64,000 nucleotides of DNA from Yeguia hominis (GCF_014384705.1 NZ_JACRSN010000019.1:1-64000); one strand, 5' to 3'. Counted from the stretch's first letter, positions 1 to 9,862 are shown. Program-made: numbers and translations. The notes: generated from the letters alone by a model not told the origin.

Positions 1-3000
1 AAATGCCCCTGTGCGCCCTTCTGCGCCGGTTTCTGTTCCATAGGGGTTGTTTCCCCGCTGTGCCGAAACGCCGCCGGTTTGCCCGTCCTGGACGGCAAAA
101 TTGCCTATTTCTCCGTAGCCTTGCGCTTGCGCTCCTGCTCCGCTGCGAATTTGGCCCACATTTCCCGATTCTTGCGCTTCTTCTCTTCCGGTATTAGATC
201 CGGGAGTTTCACTCCGGAATAGCCCTCGACCAGTTGTTTCATCCGTTTCTGCATAGCCTCTTTCTCTGCTTTGTCCATTGTTTGCACGCACCTTTCCGTC
301 TTGTAAAAACATGTCATGCAGCATACTCCACGATTCTGTAATTGCGTTCGAATCATAGAACATGGATGCAAAATCTTCACTTAATGAACCATCATTTGCT
401 TTCAGGTCCCCACTGACATATCCTGTGAACTCTTCAAAAAACTTCCTGTAATCTTTTGTAATATCGAGTTCGCCATTAAAATATGCATCGCTAATTTTAT
501 CCGCAATATCCTGAAACGCTTCACTCTGAAAATTGATGTTTCCGCTCTCCGCAATGCTGTCATAGAACGCCTGGGACTCTGCGGCGTGGCGCTCTTTGCC
601 GACATGGTACATTTCATGCCCGACAATCTGACCGGTCGAGAGCGTGCTGTCTGCGTCGTTCCGGACAAGAATGCTGCCGTCCTTCAGCGTAGAGGCCTGT
701 CCTCTCTGCGTCACAACACGTCCGTTCCGCTCGCTCTCTGCCGCCCCGTCCGTGATCGTGCTTGCAATCCCCAACTCGTCAAAGCCCGACTTGATCTCCT
801 GCGACCGCGGCGTATATGCTTCCGGCGCCGTCTCCGTATACCGATATGTAGCGTCCCCGACCGTCCGCTCCTGCGGGCCGGGCGCAGTGCGCCCCTCTGT
901 CTCTATCATATTCCCGTTTCCGGGATTTGTAAAGGGTTCATTTTGGCTGCGCAAATTTCCAATTCCGCCAGAGACCGTACCGCCGACGCCGCCCATCAGT
1001 CCGCCGCCAAGCGCGGCAAGCCCGACGTTCTGCGCAAATGTTTTCGTCGCCTGCTCTTCCGCCTGCTGCCGCGTCAGCCCCTGCGCAATTCCCTGTCGGA
1101 CTTCAAGCTGATAATTAGAAAGCTCTCCCAGCACCGCCGTGTCGGAGATAAAGTTTGCCACTTCGGTGAGCGCCTCTTCACTTCCTTCAATTCCGGCCTG
1201 CTTTAGTCCGGTCAAAAGCAGAGACCGGCGCGCACCGGGGGTTGCTGCACCGAACAGGTTGTCCAGTCCGATTTTTTCAAACGCCGCCTCGGCAACACCC
1301 GCGAGCCCGCCCGCAACAAGCGCCTGATCCGTGTCTCCGCCCCGCTGCAGCACGTCGTATGAAGTGTCCGAAGCAGCCGAAAGTCCGATTACCGCAAGTC
1401 CGCCCGGGCCGAACGCCGCAGCAGATCCCACGGAATCTACAAACGACATTCCGGTGTCATAGAGGAACGAAAGCGCTTCCCCTCCAAACCCGCCGACACT
1501 GTTCTGAATCCCTTCCCCGGTTGTGCCGCGGATTGCCTGGTTCATCACAGTTGCGTCGAAATAGGGGCTGTATGGGTCGGCATCTTCTCCGGATAGCGTT
1601 TGACGCAGAACATACCCCATTGCTTTGCCTTTATTCACGCTATTCAGCACGGAATAGGCATTTGACAAAATTGCCGTCCCCGTGTTTTTGGAAGCAAATC
1701 CCGCCGTTCCTTCCGCCAGATTTTCGGAATATCGCTTGTTTAAAAGAGGCATCAGCTTTTGCAAATACTCTTTTGCTGCCGTTTGATCCTCCGGCTGATA
1801 CAGATAGTTGTAAATCTGCACCTCTTCCGGTGTCATTTCTGCAATCGGCGCATCTTCTTCCCGCCTGCCGGCAAGTCCGAGTTCTACCATTTGTCTGGCT
1901 TCTCCAAGATCATTGACCAAATCATATTGAAAATCATCGCCGGAGTTGTACATATGGCTGCCGGACTGCGTTTCTTTGCTTGCGTAGCCCTCGTTTACGC
2001 TGGACTTTTCCGCAAAATCCGCATTGCGCCGAAGATCTTCATACGGCTGCAGCTCTTCCTGCAGCTTCCGCAGACGTTCCTGCTCCTTTTGGTAAACCCC
2101 TGCGTCCGTCGAAGCAGAAGAGAACGTTTCATCCGCCTCATGATCCCGGGTATAGGCCTCATAAACGCGTTTTTGCAGGGTTTCCAGCTGCCCGCTGAAC
2201 AGTTCCGGGTTTTCCGCATTGAGCAAGACGCCGTACTTTTTGGCATAGGTTTCCAGCTCCGGAAGGGACTGCTCCCGGAATTCCCGGCTAAGCGCAATCT
2301 GGTCTCCGGAATAGTCCCAATAAGGCAAGCTTGTCAGCGCGCGAATGCGTTCATATTCCTTCCATGTGTTCCCGGCGTTTTCCCGCGCAGACTCCGCCTG
2401 TTTCTGCAAAGTGTCCGAATTGCCCGTCCGCACCTGTTCTCCGTAAACCGTCTGATAGGCTTTTCGCAGGTCATCCTCCGTAATGCCGTAGCGCTCTTTG
2501 TATTTCTCGCTGCGTCTGCCCTTGTCCTGCACCATCTGATACAGCGTGTCAAGTCCCGGATTGTCCTGCAACAGCCGCTGAATCCGCATCGCCTGTTCCT
2601 GCGCTTCACCCTCAACCTTCTGATACACATCCGGCATCTGTTTCTCCGGCTGAAACTGCTGCGGAAACGCCCCGCGCGCCTGATTTTCTTTCTTGCCGGC
2701 GGCGCTGTTCTTTTTTTTGTCCAGCCCATCCAGAAGGGACGAAAGATTGCTTTCCAGCTCCGAGAGCGCGCTGCTTCCATAATACGCCTTGTATGCTTTG
2801 TAATTCGACTGGATATCATCGAGAAGCCCCGTAATTTCTTTTCGCTGCTCGGAAACCGCCGTGGTGTATTTGTTGTTTCGTCCGGAAGTCGCCCCGGGAG
2901 AAGGATTTGCCCGATAGCGGTCGATCTCTTTCTGCCGTTCGATCACAGAGGAAACCCGTTCGAGTCTGCGGTTTTTCCGCCAGTCGCCAAGCTCCGCGTC

Positions 3001-3162
3001 GTGTGCCGCCTGCGCAATGGTATGAGAATTGAGCTTTCCGGAACTTCCGCCGGAAGAATAATATTCTTCCTCCTGACGGTCTATCTGGTCCAGTTCGTTT
3101 TGAATCAAAGCCTCTGCCATTGATTTGGAAATTACTTTTTCTCGTTTGTAGATCGCTGCCAT
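1..3162 (-). CDS. Very large phage virion-type protein with HExxH motif, C-terminus beyond window
   Basis: One uninterrupted minus-strand frame runs from an ATG at 3162 to the window edge (1054 codons, no stop), so the protein is partial. The start has an AAAGGGG-type ribosome site about 6-8 bases upstream. The N-terminal half is charged and helical; Gly/Ala-rich hydrophobic stretches lie near residues 570-635 and 705-735. A zinc-metalloprotease-like HEMYH motif sits at about residues 849-853 and is followed by a region rich in charged and polar residues. It is the last gene seen in the late operon, 16 bases after the LysM gene. The size, place and Gly/Ala segments resemble large internal or polyvalent virion proteins of podovirus-like phages that are ejected with DNA, some of which carry peptidase domains. 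The role is inferred; the HExxH motif is seen directly. All other ORFs drawn over this span are other-frame shadows. Confidence 0.8.
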   Translation of the reverse strand, partial: MAAIYKREKVISKSMAEALIQNELDQIDRQEEEYYSSGGSSGKLNSHTIAQAAHDAELGDWRKNRRLERVSSVIERQKEIDRYRANPSPGATSGRNNKYTTAVSEQRKEITGLLDDIQSNYKAYKAYYGSSALSELESNLSSLLDGLDKKKNSAAGKKENQARGAFPQQFQPEKQMPDVYQKVEGEAQEQAMRIQRLLQDNPGLDTLYQMVQDKGRRSEKYKERYGITEDDLRKAYQTVYGEQVRTGNSDTLQKQAESARENAGNTWKEYERIRALTSLPYWDYSGDQIALSREFREQSLPELETYAKKYGVLLNAENPELFSGQLETLQKRVYEAYTRDHEADETFSSASTDAGVYQKEQERLRKLQEELQPYEDLRRNADFAEKSSVNEGYASKETQSGSHMYNSGDDFQYDLVNDLGEARQMVELGLAGRREEDAPIAEMTPEEVQIYNYLYQPEDQTAAKEYLQKLMPLLNKRYSENLAEGTAGFASKNTGTAILSNAYSVLNSVNKGKAMGYVLRQTLSGEDADPYSPYFDATVMNQAIRGTTGEGIQNSVGGFGGEALSFLYDTGMSFVDSVGSAAAFGPGGLAVIGLSAASDTSYDVLQRGGDTDQALVAGGLAGVAEAAFEKIGLDNLFGAATPGARRSLLLTGLKQAGIEGSEEALTEVANFISDTAVLGELSNYQLEVRQGIAQGLTRQQAEEQATKTFAQNVGLAALGGGLMGGVGGTVSGGIGNLRSQNEPFTNPGNGNMIETEGRTAPGPQERTVGDATYRYTETAPEAYTPRSQEIKSGFDELGIASTITDGAAESERNGRVVTQRGQASTLKDGSILVRNDADSTLSTGQIVGHEMYHVGKERHAAESQAFYDSIAESGNINFQSEAFQDIADKISDAYFNGELDITKDYRKFFEEFTGYVSGDLKANDGSLSEDFASMFYDSNAITESWSMLHDMFLQDGKVRANNGQSRERGYAETDETTGRGLFRSETPGSNTGREEAQESGNVGQIRSGAGAQAQGYGEIGNFAVQDGQTGGVSAQRGNNPYGTETGAEGRTGAF

Positions 3163-3178
3163 ACACTTGCCCCTTTCC

Positions 3179-4378
3179 TCATCCAAGACCGATCTCTTTC
3201 AGGATCTGTGCGCCCTGTGCCGGTGAAAGCATTCCTTCTGACACCTTCTGGCTCACATAATTGCTTGCAGCCTTTTTCCCGTTTCTGTTCATGAGCGTAA
3301 TCGCCCGGTTTTTATAGAGCGGACGATAGCCGTTCGCATCGTATTCGTCAAACCCAGCCTCCTTCTTGTTGATATTGTTATCAGAAGGATGCCACTCGCT
3401 CCCACCGCGCGACGACCCTCCGCTCGACGACCCTCCGCCCGACGAACGTCCGCCGCCTCCGCCGCCGGACCCCGAAGCTGCCGCCTGTGCCTTCTGCCAT
3501 TCCCACTGCTCTCTTGCAAAGTCCTGCTCCGCCTGCCAGTTGGCCTGATCCTGCGCGTCCTTCTGCTTGCCGTAATAATAGTCCCGGTCAGCCTGCCACG
3601 CAGAGAGATTGTTTAAATACCGCTCATATTCCTGCTGGGACATGTCGTTGTATTTCGTGTAGTAATAGGTCAGGTCGTTGTAATAGTCGGAAACCTTGTC
3701 GCGATACCGCCCGTAGTCGCTCTCATCCAGGCCCTGCAGCAGCCCCGCCTTGTTGTAAAGATCCTCGCCCTCTGTGCGATAGCGGTCATAGGCTGCGCTG
3801 TACAGCTCCGGAATTACGTTGTTCAGTTCGCCAAGATAATTCTGGTACGCCTGGTTTCCCGCCGTCGTCGCATAGGACGAGCCGTACCCGCCGGTCAGGG
3901 AAGCCGCCTCGCCCATCGTGTCGATCATGGCTTGCTGGCCGAGTTTGGTATACTGATCTTTGTATTGTTGGTAAAGTGGATCCGCATTGAAATCATAGGT
4001 AAAATCTTTTCGATTCAGAATATTGTCCAGAATCTCGTCAATCTGATCCGCATAGGCGCTTTTGTATGCGCCGGGCTTCTTCTTTTCATAGCCTGTAAGC
4101 GTCTTTTTTACCGAAGTAAGCGTTTTCGACGGCCGATAGGCGTTCGGTTTTTTTGCCTCTACCTTTTGCAGCGGCGTCAGGGACTGCTTTTTTGCAGCAG
4201 AAGTCGAGTTCCCGGTGCTTTTGCTGCTGCTTGTCCCGGGAATCTTCAGGGTATTGCCGGCATAAATCAGATTGGGATTTGAAATGTTGTTTTCTTTTGC
4301 AAGCGCGCTGACGGTTGTCCCGTATTTCTGCGCAATGCCGTACAGCGTATCGCCGTTTCGAATCTTATACGTTGCCAT
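3179..4378 (-). CDS. LysM-domain phage structural protein
   Basis: 399 residues. Residues about 2-50 form a LysM domain (NGDTLYGIAQKYG, then an LIYAGNTLKIPG-type end), which binds peptidoglycan or chitin-like glycans. A Lys/Ser/Thr-rich linker follows, then a Tyr- and Gln-rich helical region, then a Gly/Ser low-complexity stretch near residues 315-340 and a short conserved tail. The ATG at 4378 is preferred over an in-frame GTG at 4384 because AGGAGG lies 8 bases before the ATG but only 2 before the GTG. It overlaps the preceding gene by 14 bases. In a late operon, after tail genes, it is most likely a virion component that contacts the cell wall during entry. It has no visible catalytic domain, so it is not called an endolysin. 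Confidence 0.75.
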   Translation of the reverse strand: MATYKIRNGDTLYGIAQKYGTTVSALAKENNISNPNLIYAGNTLKIPGTSSSKSTGNSTSAAKKQSLTPLQKVEAKKPNAYRPSKTLTSVKKTLTGYEKKKPGAYKSAYADQIDEILDNILNRKDFTYDFNADPLYQQYKDQYTKLGQQAMIDTMGEAASLTGGYGSSYATTAGNQAYQNYLGELNNVIPELYSAAYDRYRTEGEDLYNKAGLLQGLDESDYGRYRDKVSDYYNDLTYYYTKYNDMSQQEYERYLNNLSAWQADRDYYYGKQKDAQDQANWQAEQDFAREQWEWQKAQAAASGSGGGGGGRSSGGGSSSGGSSRGGSEWHPSDNNINKKEAGFDEYDANGYRPLYKNRAITLMNRNGKKAASNYVSQKVSEGMLSPAQGAQILKEIGLG

Positions 4379-4760
4379 GTTCACTGCCTCCTAACAAAAT
4401 TTGAAGTTCCCGCGCCCGGGCCTGTTTCTGTTTTGCCTCCTGGTCAAGCGCCGCAATATCCTGGTCAAAGGCTTCCCCCAGCCGCAAGCTGCGCTGATAC
4501 TGCATACATTGGTTGTCATACCAGGAAAACCAGCTGCTGATTTCCTGCCACTCGATCGCGGCGTTCTCTTTTTGCAGCGCCCGCGCACACCGGTCTGCAT
4601 CCGCGATAAGCTGCCCGTCCTGATACCGGTAATTGGAACACGATATCGCAAAATCTTCCGGCACAGGCCCGGTATATTCCACGCCCGGCGCCGCCTCATA
4701 GTCCAGGCAATATTCCGTGTAGCCGGTCACATATCCCTCTGTGTCCAGTTTCAGTTTCAT
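4365..4760 (-). CDS. Small phage tail-associated protein
   Basis: 131 residues. The first 60 residues are beta-type with the segment LDTEGYVTGYTE; the second half (about 70-125) is a Gln/Glu/Ala-rich predicted coiled coil. Proteins with a short 'D-x-x-G-x-V' beta start and a coiled tail are common next to phage fibre genes (XkdW-like or fibre-associated), but I cannot name a family with certainty. It lies between the fibre-like gene (15-base gap) and the LysM gene (14-base overlap), so it is translated as part of the late operon. A tail or fibre accessory role is inferred from position. Confidence 0.6.
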   Translation of the reverse strand: MKLKLDTEGYVTGYTEYCLDYEAAPGVEYTGPVPEDFAISCSNYRYQDGQLIADADRCARALQKENAAIEWQEISSWFSWYDNQCMQYQRSLRLGEAFDQDIAALDQEAKQKQARARELQILLGGSEHGNV

Positions 4761-4774
4761 CTTTGCACGCCCCC

Positions 4775-6757
4775 TTATACGTCGCTTTCTGCGCCCAGCA
4801 GTCCCCAGATCTTCGTGACCGCCTTCGCAGCGTTGACGCCGCCGATGGTTTTGCTCGACGCGCTCACATAGAAGTTTCCCGCGTTGCCATAGGTAACATT
4901 GTCTCCGGAAAGCGTCAAACCGAAGGTCACGACCCAGGGGTTTGTGCTCGAAAAATACCCGCCGACACCGCGGATATTGTCCCCCTTCCGCAGGCCCAGC
5001 ACCGGTGAATTGTCGTCGAGATAGAGCAGGAAAATGTGATATCTGGAGATTCCGGGAACCGCTGTCGCGCCGCTGCTGCTGCCGATCGTTCCGGAAAACA
5101 ACAGCTCAAACACGAAGCTGTAATCGAGTACTTTTCGCCGCGCATCATTCCGGCAGACCATTGCATATCCGCCGGTTTTGGTGCTAAGATACACGTTTCC
5201 CTGTGTTTCTCCGACGGCCTCGCCGATCCAGATGTTGTTGGAAGCATTGCGGGCAATCAGATTCGCATCCGTTCCGCCGGAAAGCAGACTGCGCACGCCG
5301 GCATTGTTCGGAAGATTCAGGTTTCCGCCCGCAGAAATCGCGTCCCGGAACCGCGCCGGCCACTTCACGTCCAGAAGATTGTCCTGCTCCGCATATTTGC
5401 CGATCCCGATTCCGAGTCCGGACGGGCGAATATTGAGAATTGCCTCTGACGTCGGAACGGTTCCCTTGTAAACGTCCGACTGCGAGAGCGCATCCGTTAC
5501 GGTGATCTGCACCTCATAGGAATTGGCAATGCTGATAGCTCCATCCCCAAAGACGAGATCCTGTCCGCTGACAAGCGCCTGCGGCACCGTGTTCCAGCTG
5601 CTGCTCCCCGCCACCCGATACTGTACCCTGCTTGCCGTCAGACTGTTTTTTCCTGACAAGCTGGTATACCCGAAGATCGCCCGCACCCGGATATATGTGC
5701 CGACCGGACTGTCGCCGCCGAGCGTTCCGTCCTCTGCCGGTGCAAGGCAGCGCTGCATATCCACGCTGCTGATGACCGGCGGCTTGTATGCCGCAACCGT
5801 GATTTTCTGCGTCTTTTTGGTTTGGTAGCCCCTTGCGTTTTTAACAACCGCCGTTAGCGTCACAGTGCCCGCATTCGGCAGAAGGCCGGAGGTAAACAGA
5901 ACGCTTTTGGATGATGTGCGTCCGTCTGTAATGGAGTAGGTCAGCGGAAGGCTGCCGTTTGCATCTGCAGCGCCCGTAATCGCAACGCTGACCTTTGACA
6001 GCGACTGCACATAGATGCCCCAGCTGTCCGGGACAATATCGCCGCTATGGATCGGGGAACTTAGCGTAAACGTCGGGCAAAAGGCGGCGCTGTTCGGAAC
6101 CGCAAGGGTAATGGTTTTGGTTTTACTTCCGATTTCGGTGCTGCCGGAGTAGGTTTTGAGCGTCAGGGTGCAGGAAATGCGCGTTTTGGCAATGTTCGCG
6201 CTGCTGCCTGCAATGGATGCCGGCGGCGTCCACGAAACGCTGGTTCCGCTCGTTTTGGTCACAATCGTACCGGATGCACCGGCGCTGTAGGTGATTGTAT
6301 GGGTAAAGGAACTCGATGCCCTCGCGATCTTGAGCGTCTGTTTGATGCCGATCGTTCCATTGGAAGCGGTCAGCGTCGAAGCGCGCGGAATGGTGGTGAG
6401 CTTTGCCGTTCCGCTCTGCGTCGAAAGCGTGAACATGTGCTCGCCGCTGACCTTTATGGTGACGCTTTTAGAGCCGTCCGCGCTGTGCGCAACCGTAACC
6501 GTATGCTCGACGCACAAGGTGTTGGAATCATAGGTAAACGAAAACGAACCGCTGTTTGTTTTGGACGATCCGTTGATCGTGATCGTAAAAGATCCCTGTC
6601 CCCAGGTCTCATAGCCGGTGTTCGTCCGGCTCAACCGCAGCTTTGCCGTAACCTTTGAGGTGTTGTCCGCCTCGCTGACGGCGCTCTCGCTCCAGGCCAC
6701 TGTCCCGGAAATATACTGGTTGCTGGTTGTTACTTTAAAAGAACCGGATGCCGCCAT
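4775..6757 (-). CDS. Tail fibre / minor structural protein, DUF859-like
   Basis: 660 residues, Ser/Thr/Gly-rich and beta-rich throughout. The N-terminal 220 residues have repeated immunoglobulin-like strands (e.g. GSFTITINGSSKTNSGSFSF) as in the DUF859 family of phage structural proteins. The C-terminal third has an ARNASNNIWIGEAVGETQG stretch and a possible trimeric fibre tip. AAAAGGAGG lies 6 bases before the ATG. It is followed by the small tail protein and preceded by the gp58-like gene. The likely job is receptor contact at the distal tail. The family assignment rests on pattern resemblance. Confidence 0.65.
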   Translation of the reverse strand: MAASGSFKVTTSNQYISGTVAWSESAVSEADNTSKVTAKLRLSRTNTGYETWGQGSFTITINGSSKTNSGSFSFTYDSNTLCVEHTVTVAHSADGSKSVTIKVSGEHMFTLSTQSGTAKLTTIPRASTLTASNGTIGIKQTLKIARASSSFTHTITYSAGASGTIVTKTSGTSVSWTPPASIAGSSANIAKTRISCTLTLKTYSGSTEIGSKTKTITLAVPNSAAFCPTFTLSSPIHSGDIVPDSWGIYVQSLSKVSVAITGAADANGSLPLTYSITDGRTSSKSVLFTSGLLPNAGTVTLTAVVKNARGYQTKKTQKITVAAYKPPVISSVDMQRCLAPAEDGTLGGDSPVGTYIRVRAIFGYTSLSGKNSLTASRVQYRVAGSSSWNTVPQALVSGQDLVFGDGAISIANSYEVQITVTDALSQSDVYKGTVPTSEAILNIRPSGLGIGIGKYAEQDNLLDVKWPARFRDAISAGGNLNLPNNAGVRSLLSGGTDANLIARNASNNIWIGEAVGETQGNVYLSTKTGGYAMVCRNDARRKVLDYSFVFELLFSGTIGSSSGATAVPGISRYHIFLLYLDDNSPVLGLRKGDNIRGVGGYFSSTNPWVVTFGLTLSGDNVTYGNAGNFYVSASSKTIGGVNAAKAVTKIWGLLGAESDV

Positions 6758-6785
6758 GTGTTCCTCCTTTTCCGCTCATGTCCCT

Positions 6786-7595
6786 TCATCCTGCCGAAAC
6801 CCGGCTTGTCAGCGTCAGCCCGGTTTCAAGATCTGTCTTTAAATCGAACAGCCGGTTGTGCGCGTCCGTCCCGAAGGTGAGCAGCTTTAAAATCTGTGCT
6901 TCTGTGATATACAGTTTTTTCTCGCTGATATAGGCTACCTCATAGTCGGTGCTTCCCGGCTGAACAAACGAAAGCCGGTCGTTTTGAAGCTTTGCGACAA
7001 TCCGGCTGTCATCCTTTCCGATCTCGATCCCATCCGCAGAAAACCGGATATAGGTCCGGAACGCCTGGCTGAATGCATGTAAGTCGTCCGCATCCTGAAA
7101 GTCGTATGCGCTTTCAAATACCGCCATGAGCGCCTCCGCGGTTTGTTTGAGGTTGGATTCCACAACCCCGGCGAGCGTCTCTGTTTCGGTTTTCAGCGTG
7201 TAGGTTTCCGAAACCGTCGAAGTAATCTGATCCGCAGCCGTTTCAATTTCGCTTTGATACGCCTTTTCAATCGCATCCGCCCGGGTCTGCATTTCGGTCA
7301 GCAGTTCCTCGTATTGTTCCCGCAGGGTTTTTTCCGTGTCCGCAAGCCCGTTTGTCAGCGTCTCGCCTTTTATGCTGTTGGCGTCCGTGCGCTGTGCAAT
7401 GGCGTTCACCTTTTCAGAAAGCCCTTTTGCACCTGCGTACTGCTGCCGCAGCTCTTCGGAAAGATTTTCCTCCCCGATATTTGAGAGCGCATACTGCAGC
7501 TGCTCCGTAAGCTGATAGAGATAGCTGCGCAGCTGCCGCGCCTGCTCTGCGCTTCCTGCCGATGTGTGAAGCTGCGGCAAAGAAAGGGTATACAT
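6786..7595 (-). CDS. Phage minor structural protein with coiled coil, gp58-like
   Basis: 269 residues. Residues about 15-165 are heptad-like coiled coil (EELRQQYAGAKGLSEKVNAI and onward). The C-terminal 100 residues contain the segment IRFSADGIEIGKDDSRIVAKL, typical of phage baseplate or gp58-like proteins that carry an 'SxDGIxIG' element. GAGGTG precedes the ATG. It starts 4 bases after the tail-hub gene, so the two are probably translationally linked. Likely a trimeric tail or fibre attachment protein. Confidence 0.65.
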   Translation of the reverse strand: MYTLSLPQLHTSAGSAEQARQLRSYLYQLTEQLQYALSNIGEENLSEELRQQYAGAKGLSEKVNAIAQRTDANSIKGETLTNGLADTEKTLREQYEELLTEMQTRADAIEKAYQSEIETAADQITSTVSETYTLKTETETLAGVVESNLKQTAEALMAVFESAYDFQDADDLHAFSQAFRTYIRFSADGIEIGKDDSRIVAKLQNDRLSFVQPGSTDYEVAYISEKKLYITEAQILKLLTFGTDAHNRLFDLKTDLETGLTLTSRVSAG

Positions 7596-7598
7596 ATG

Positions 7599-9467
7599 CT
7601 ACACCTCGCTTCCTTGTTCCAGTTCCTTTGTTGCGCCCAAGATCAGGCAAGGGCCCGTCCCTGCCATCCGAATCCGAACGCTGTCGCTCCGGTGCGGCAA
7701 AATCGGAACCGCATAGGTTTTCCGCACCGCCGCCGTTGTCTGAAAGACCGTCTCCCAGCTCGCGCCGTGATCGTAGGAAACCGAAAGCGCGGCAGAAGAG
7801 CCCGCCTCCAGCTGCATCCGAATCTGCATCCGTGCAAGATATTTCCGGTCGAACACATCCTGCCAGAGGTCGCCGCTCTCCGCATACCACGAGACTGCGC
7901 CTTCGTCCGTGCCGGTCAGCCCGGAAACGGACGCTGCGCCCTGGATGCCGCGAATACCGCCGCTTTCCCCGTCGAGATAGTAAAGGCTATCCCCAAGCCT
8001 TGCAAAATATGTCGCGTGCGTTCCGTCCTCGCGATGCCAGAAGCCGTACGCCTCGTCGTACACAAAAAGATGCCACGCAGAATCCGGCGACTGCATGGAA
8101 AGGTAGTACCGTCTGCCCAGCGCGCCTGCACTTGCGTTCCGGTACAGAATCGGGCCGAGCGGCGCGCCGATATCATACGGCATCGCGCCGTCATACCCGC
8201 AGACGCTGTCCCGGCTCTTGTAGTACAGCGTTTCCCCTACAATCTGCAGGCTCTGTTCACTTCCCTTTGCCACACCGCGCGCGCGGATGCTCGCAAGCTG
8301 GAAGTTTGCCGGTTTCGTTCCGTAGATTCTGTGGATGAGATCCTCTTTAAAAAAGAGCACATACCCCAGGTGCGCAATACAGCCGGTGAAATCGCCGACC
8401 GACCCGACGGTCAGCGCATAGCTGTCCTGCGAGGTTCCCAAAAAGCAATTCCAGTTTTTCGGATCGCCAAGCGCCGAGGCATAGATTTCGTGCTTTTCCG
8501 AAGAGCATCCCCAGATCCGGTTGTTGAGCTCGCACACAAAATCCATGTCCGGCACTTTGCGGGAAATGGTCAGCGGCGTCTCCTGGGAAAATCCCAGGTC
8601 CAGAATTCCCGAAACCGTAAGATAGTTTTCTCCCCGATCGTAAATCAGAAACTCGCCGTTAAAGGCATCCTCTTTGCATCCGGAAATGGTAACGCCCTCA
8701 TACTGCTGGAAAAAAGAGCCGATCCCAGATGAAGAAATCCGCACATACGTGCTCGGGACCGGCGTCCACGTGCCGCTGCTCGATGCAAACTGCTTGAGCG
8801 CGTGCGGGTTTGCGCTGGTGTCCATCCAGTAATCCCCGTTTTTCGGCGCTTCCGGTGCGATTCCCGATACCGTATAGGCTTTGTATGGTTCCGTTGTGGT
8901 CTCCCAGTTTGATCCGTTATATTTCTTCATCACAGGGGTGTTTCCGCTGGTGTCGAGCCACAATTCGCCTGTTTTCGGAGATTTCGGCGCAGTGCTGCCG
9001 ATGGCGTAATTGAGGAACGGATCGCTTGTGCGTGTCGTCAGCGCAAAATGTACGTCGTCGGTTGTGGCGAACGACGCTTCCAGCGTTCCCCATTCCTGGG
9101 TTTCGGTATTGTAGTACCGTTTATCCGGAAAGATCACAAAATATGCGCCCATCGATACGAATTGACGGCGTTTGCCGGCGGGCAGCACCGGCAGCGTTGA
9201 AACTGCACTGCCGTTGTAATAGAACACGTTGTTCTCTACCCAGCAAAGGCGCTCTTTTGCAGAAAGCCCGGAAAGCGCCGTGAATTCTGTCGGGCCGCTG
9301 TAAAGCTTCCGTGCGGCGCGCGGCGAAAGCGCCGGATAGCGCGCGGAGCACAAATTTCCCATATTGTAAAACTGCGTGTCGTCCGCCGCGTCGGTGTGGT
9401 TATAGCCCTTAAAATCGAGCTGCACCGTCTGCCGCCGCGCGGTTTCTTCTAAATTCGGCAAATACAT
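7599..9467 (-). CDS. Tail hub / packaged-DNA stabilization protein (P22 gp10-like)
   Basis: 622 residues from the ATG at 9467, which has AGGTGAAAGG directly upstream; an in-frame start 7 codons earlier lacks a spaced site. The sequence is Trp/Tyr/Gly-rich with repeated short strands (ELNNRIWGCSSEKHEIYASA, LGYVLFFKEDLIHRIYG), consistent with the beta-propeller-like tail accessory proteins that close the head-tail channel in P22-type podoviruses. Around residues 160-235 it contains two SGNTPVMKKYNGSNWE-like repeats, an insert seen in fibre-like proteins. Gene order (capsid, small protein, adaptor, this gene) supports the tail-hub reading. Confidence 0.65.
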   Translation of the reverse strand: MYLPNLEETARRQTVQLDFKGYNHTDAADDTQFYNMGNLCSARYPALSPRAARKLYSGPTEFTALSGLSAKERLCWVENNVFYYNGSAVSTLPVLPAGKRRQFVSMGAYFVIFPDKRYYNTETQEWGTLEASFATTDDVHFALTTRTSDPFLNYAIGSTAPKSPKTGELWLDTSGNTPVMKKYNGSNWETTTEPYKAYTVSGIAPEAPKNGDYWMDTSANPHALKQFASSSGTWTPVPSTYVRISSSGIGSFFQQYEGVTISGCKEDAFNGEFLIYDRGENYLTVSGILDLGFSQETPLTISRKVPDMDFVCELNNRIWGCSSEKHEIYASALGDPKNWNCFLGTSQDSYALTVGSVGDFTGCIAHLGYVLFFKEDLIHRIYGTKPANFQLASIRARGVAKGSEQSLQIVGETLYYKSRDSVCGYDGAMPYDIGAPLGPILYRNASAGALGRRYYLSMQSPDSAWHLFVYDEAYGFWHREDGTHATYFARLGDSLYYLDGESGGIRGIQGAASVSGLTGTDEGAVSWYAESGDLWQDVFDRKYLARMQIRMQLEAGSSAALSVSYDHGASWETVFQTTAAVRKTYAVPILPHRSDSVRIRMAGTGPCLILGATKELEQGSEV

Positions 9468-9475
9468 CCTTTCAC

Positions 9476-9862
9476 CTACTTTGCGCAAATCCGGTTTTCC
9501 TGCAGAGGCAGGTGTGTCCGATTGTAAAAATTGGCGTAGGCCTGATAGGCCGTGTTGTAAAGCATGGCGGAATTGTTGTATCTTGCGAACTCCGCGTTTG
9601 CAAAATCAATCTGTGCAAATAAATACTTGATGTACACATCGGAATACGGCTCCGGAATCAGCAGCGTCTGCGACTGGATGCCGGCTTCCTCCGGATCATA
9701 TCCCGCATATTCTGCGCCGATGCCGTCTTTGTTTTCGTGTGTGCGGATGATTTCCTGCAGCACAAGGCCGTCCAGATCCGATAGCCACCGAATTTTTTCC
9801 GCTTCGCTGTAAGCGTTTGGCTTTTGCCCGTCGCAGCGCGCAATTGCCTCCTGAATCGTCAC
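9476..9862 (-). CDS. Head-tail adaptor-like protein
   Basis: 128 residues from a GTG at 9862. GGAGG lies 10-11 bases upstream of this GTG, while the longer in-frame ATG has no site. The sequence TIQEAIARCDGQKPNAYSEA followed by a helical bundle (LDGLVLQEIIRTHE, FAQIDFANAEFARYNN) resembles the small helical adaptor proteins (P22 gp4 / gp6-like) that attach under the portal. It lies between the capsid-proximal small gene and the tail hub, in the position expected for an adaptor. Confidence 0.6.
   Translation of the reverse strand: MTIQEAIARCDGQKPNAYSEAEKIRWLSDLDGLVLQEIIRTHENKDGIGAEYAGYDPEEAGIQSQTLLIPEPYSDVYIKYLFAQIDFANAEFARYNNSAMLYNTAYQAYANFYNRTHLPLQENRICAK

Noticed and set aside
105..380. Short charged minus-strand protein near the left edge
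   Set aside because: It lies in another frame inside the giant gene, which remains open through the region.
586..3123. Long plus-strand frames across the giant phage gene and other phage genes
   Set aside because: They are antisense to a continuous 1054-codon frame, lack ribosome sites and show no domains.
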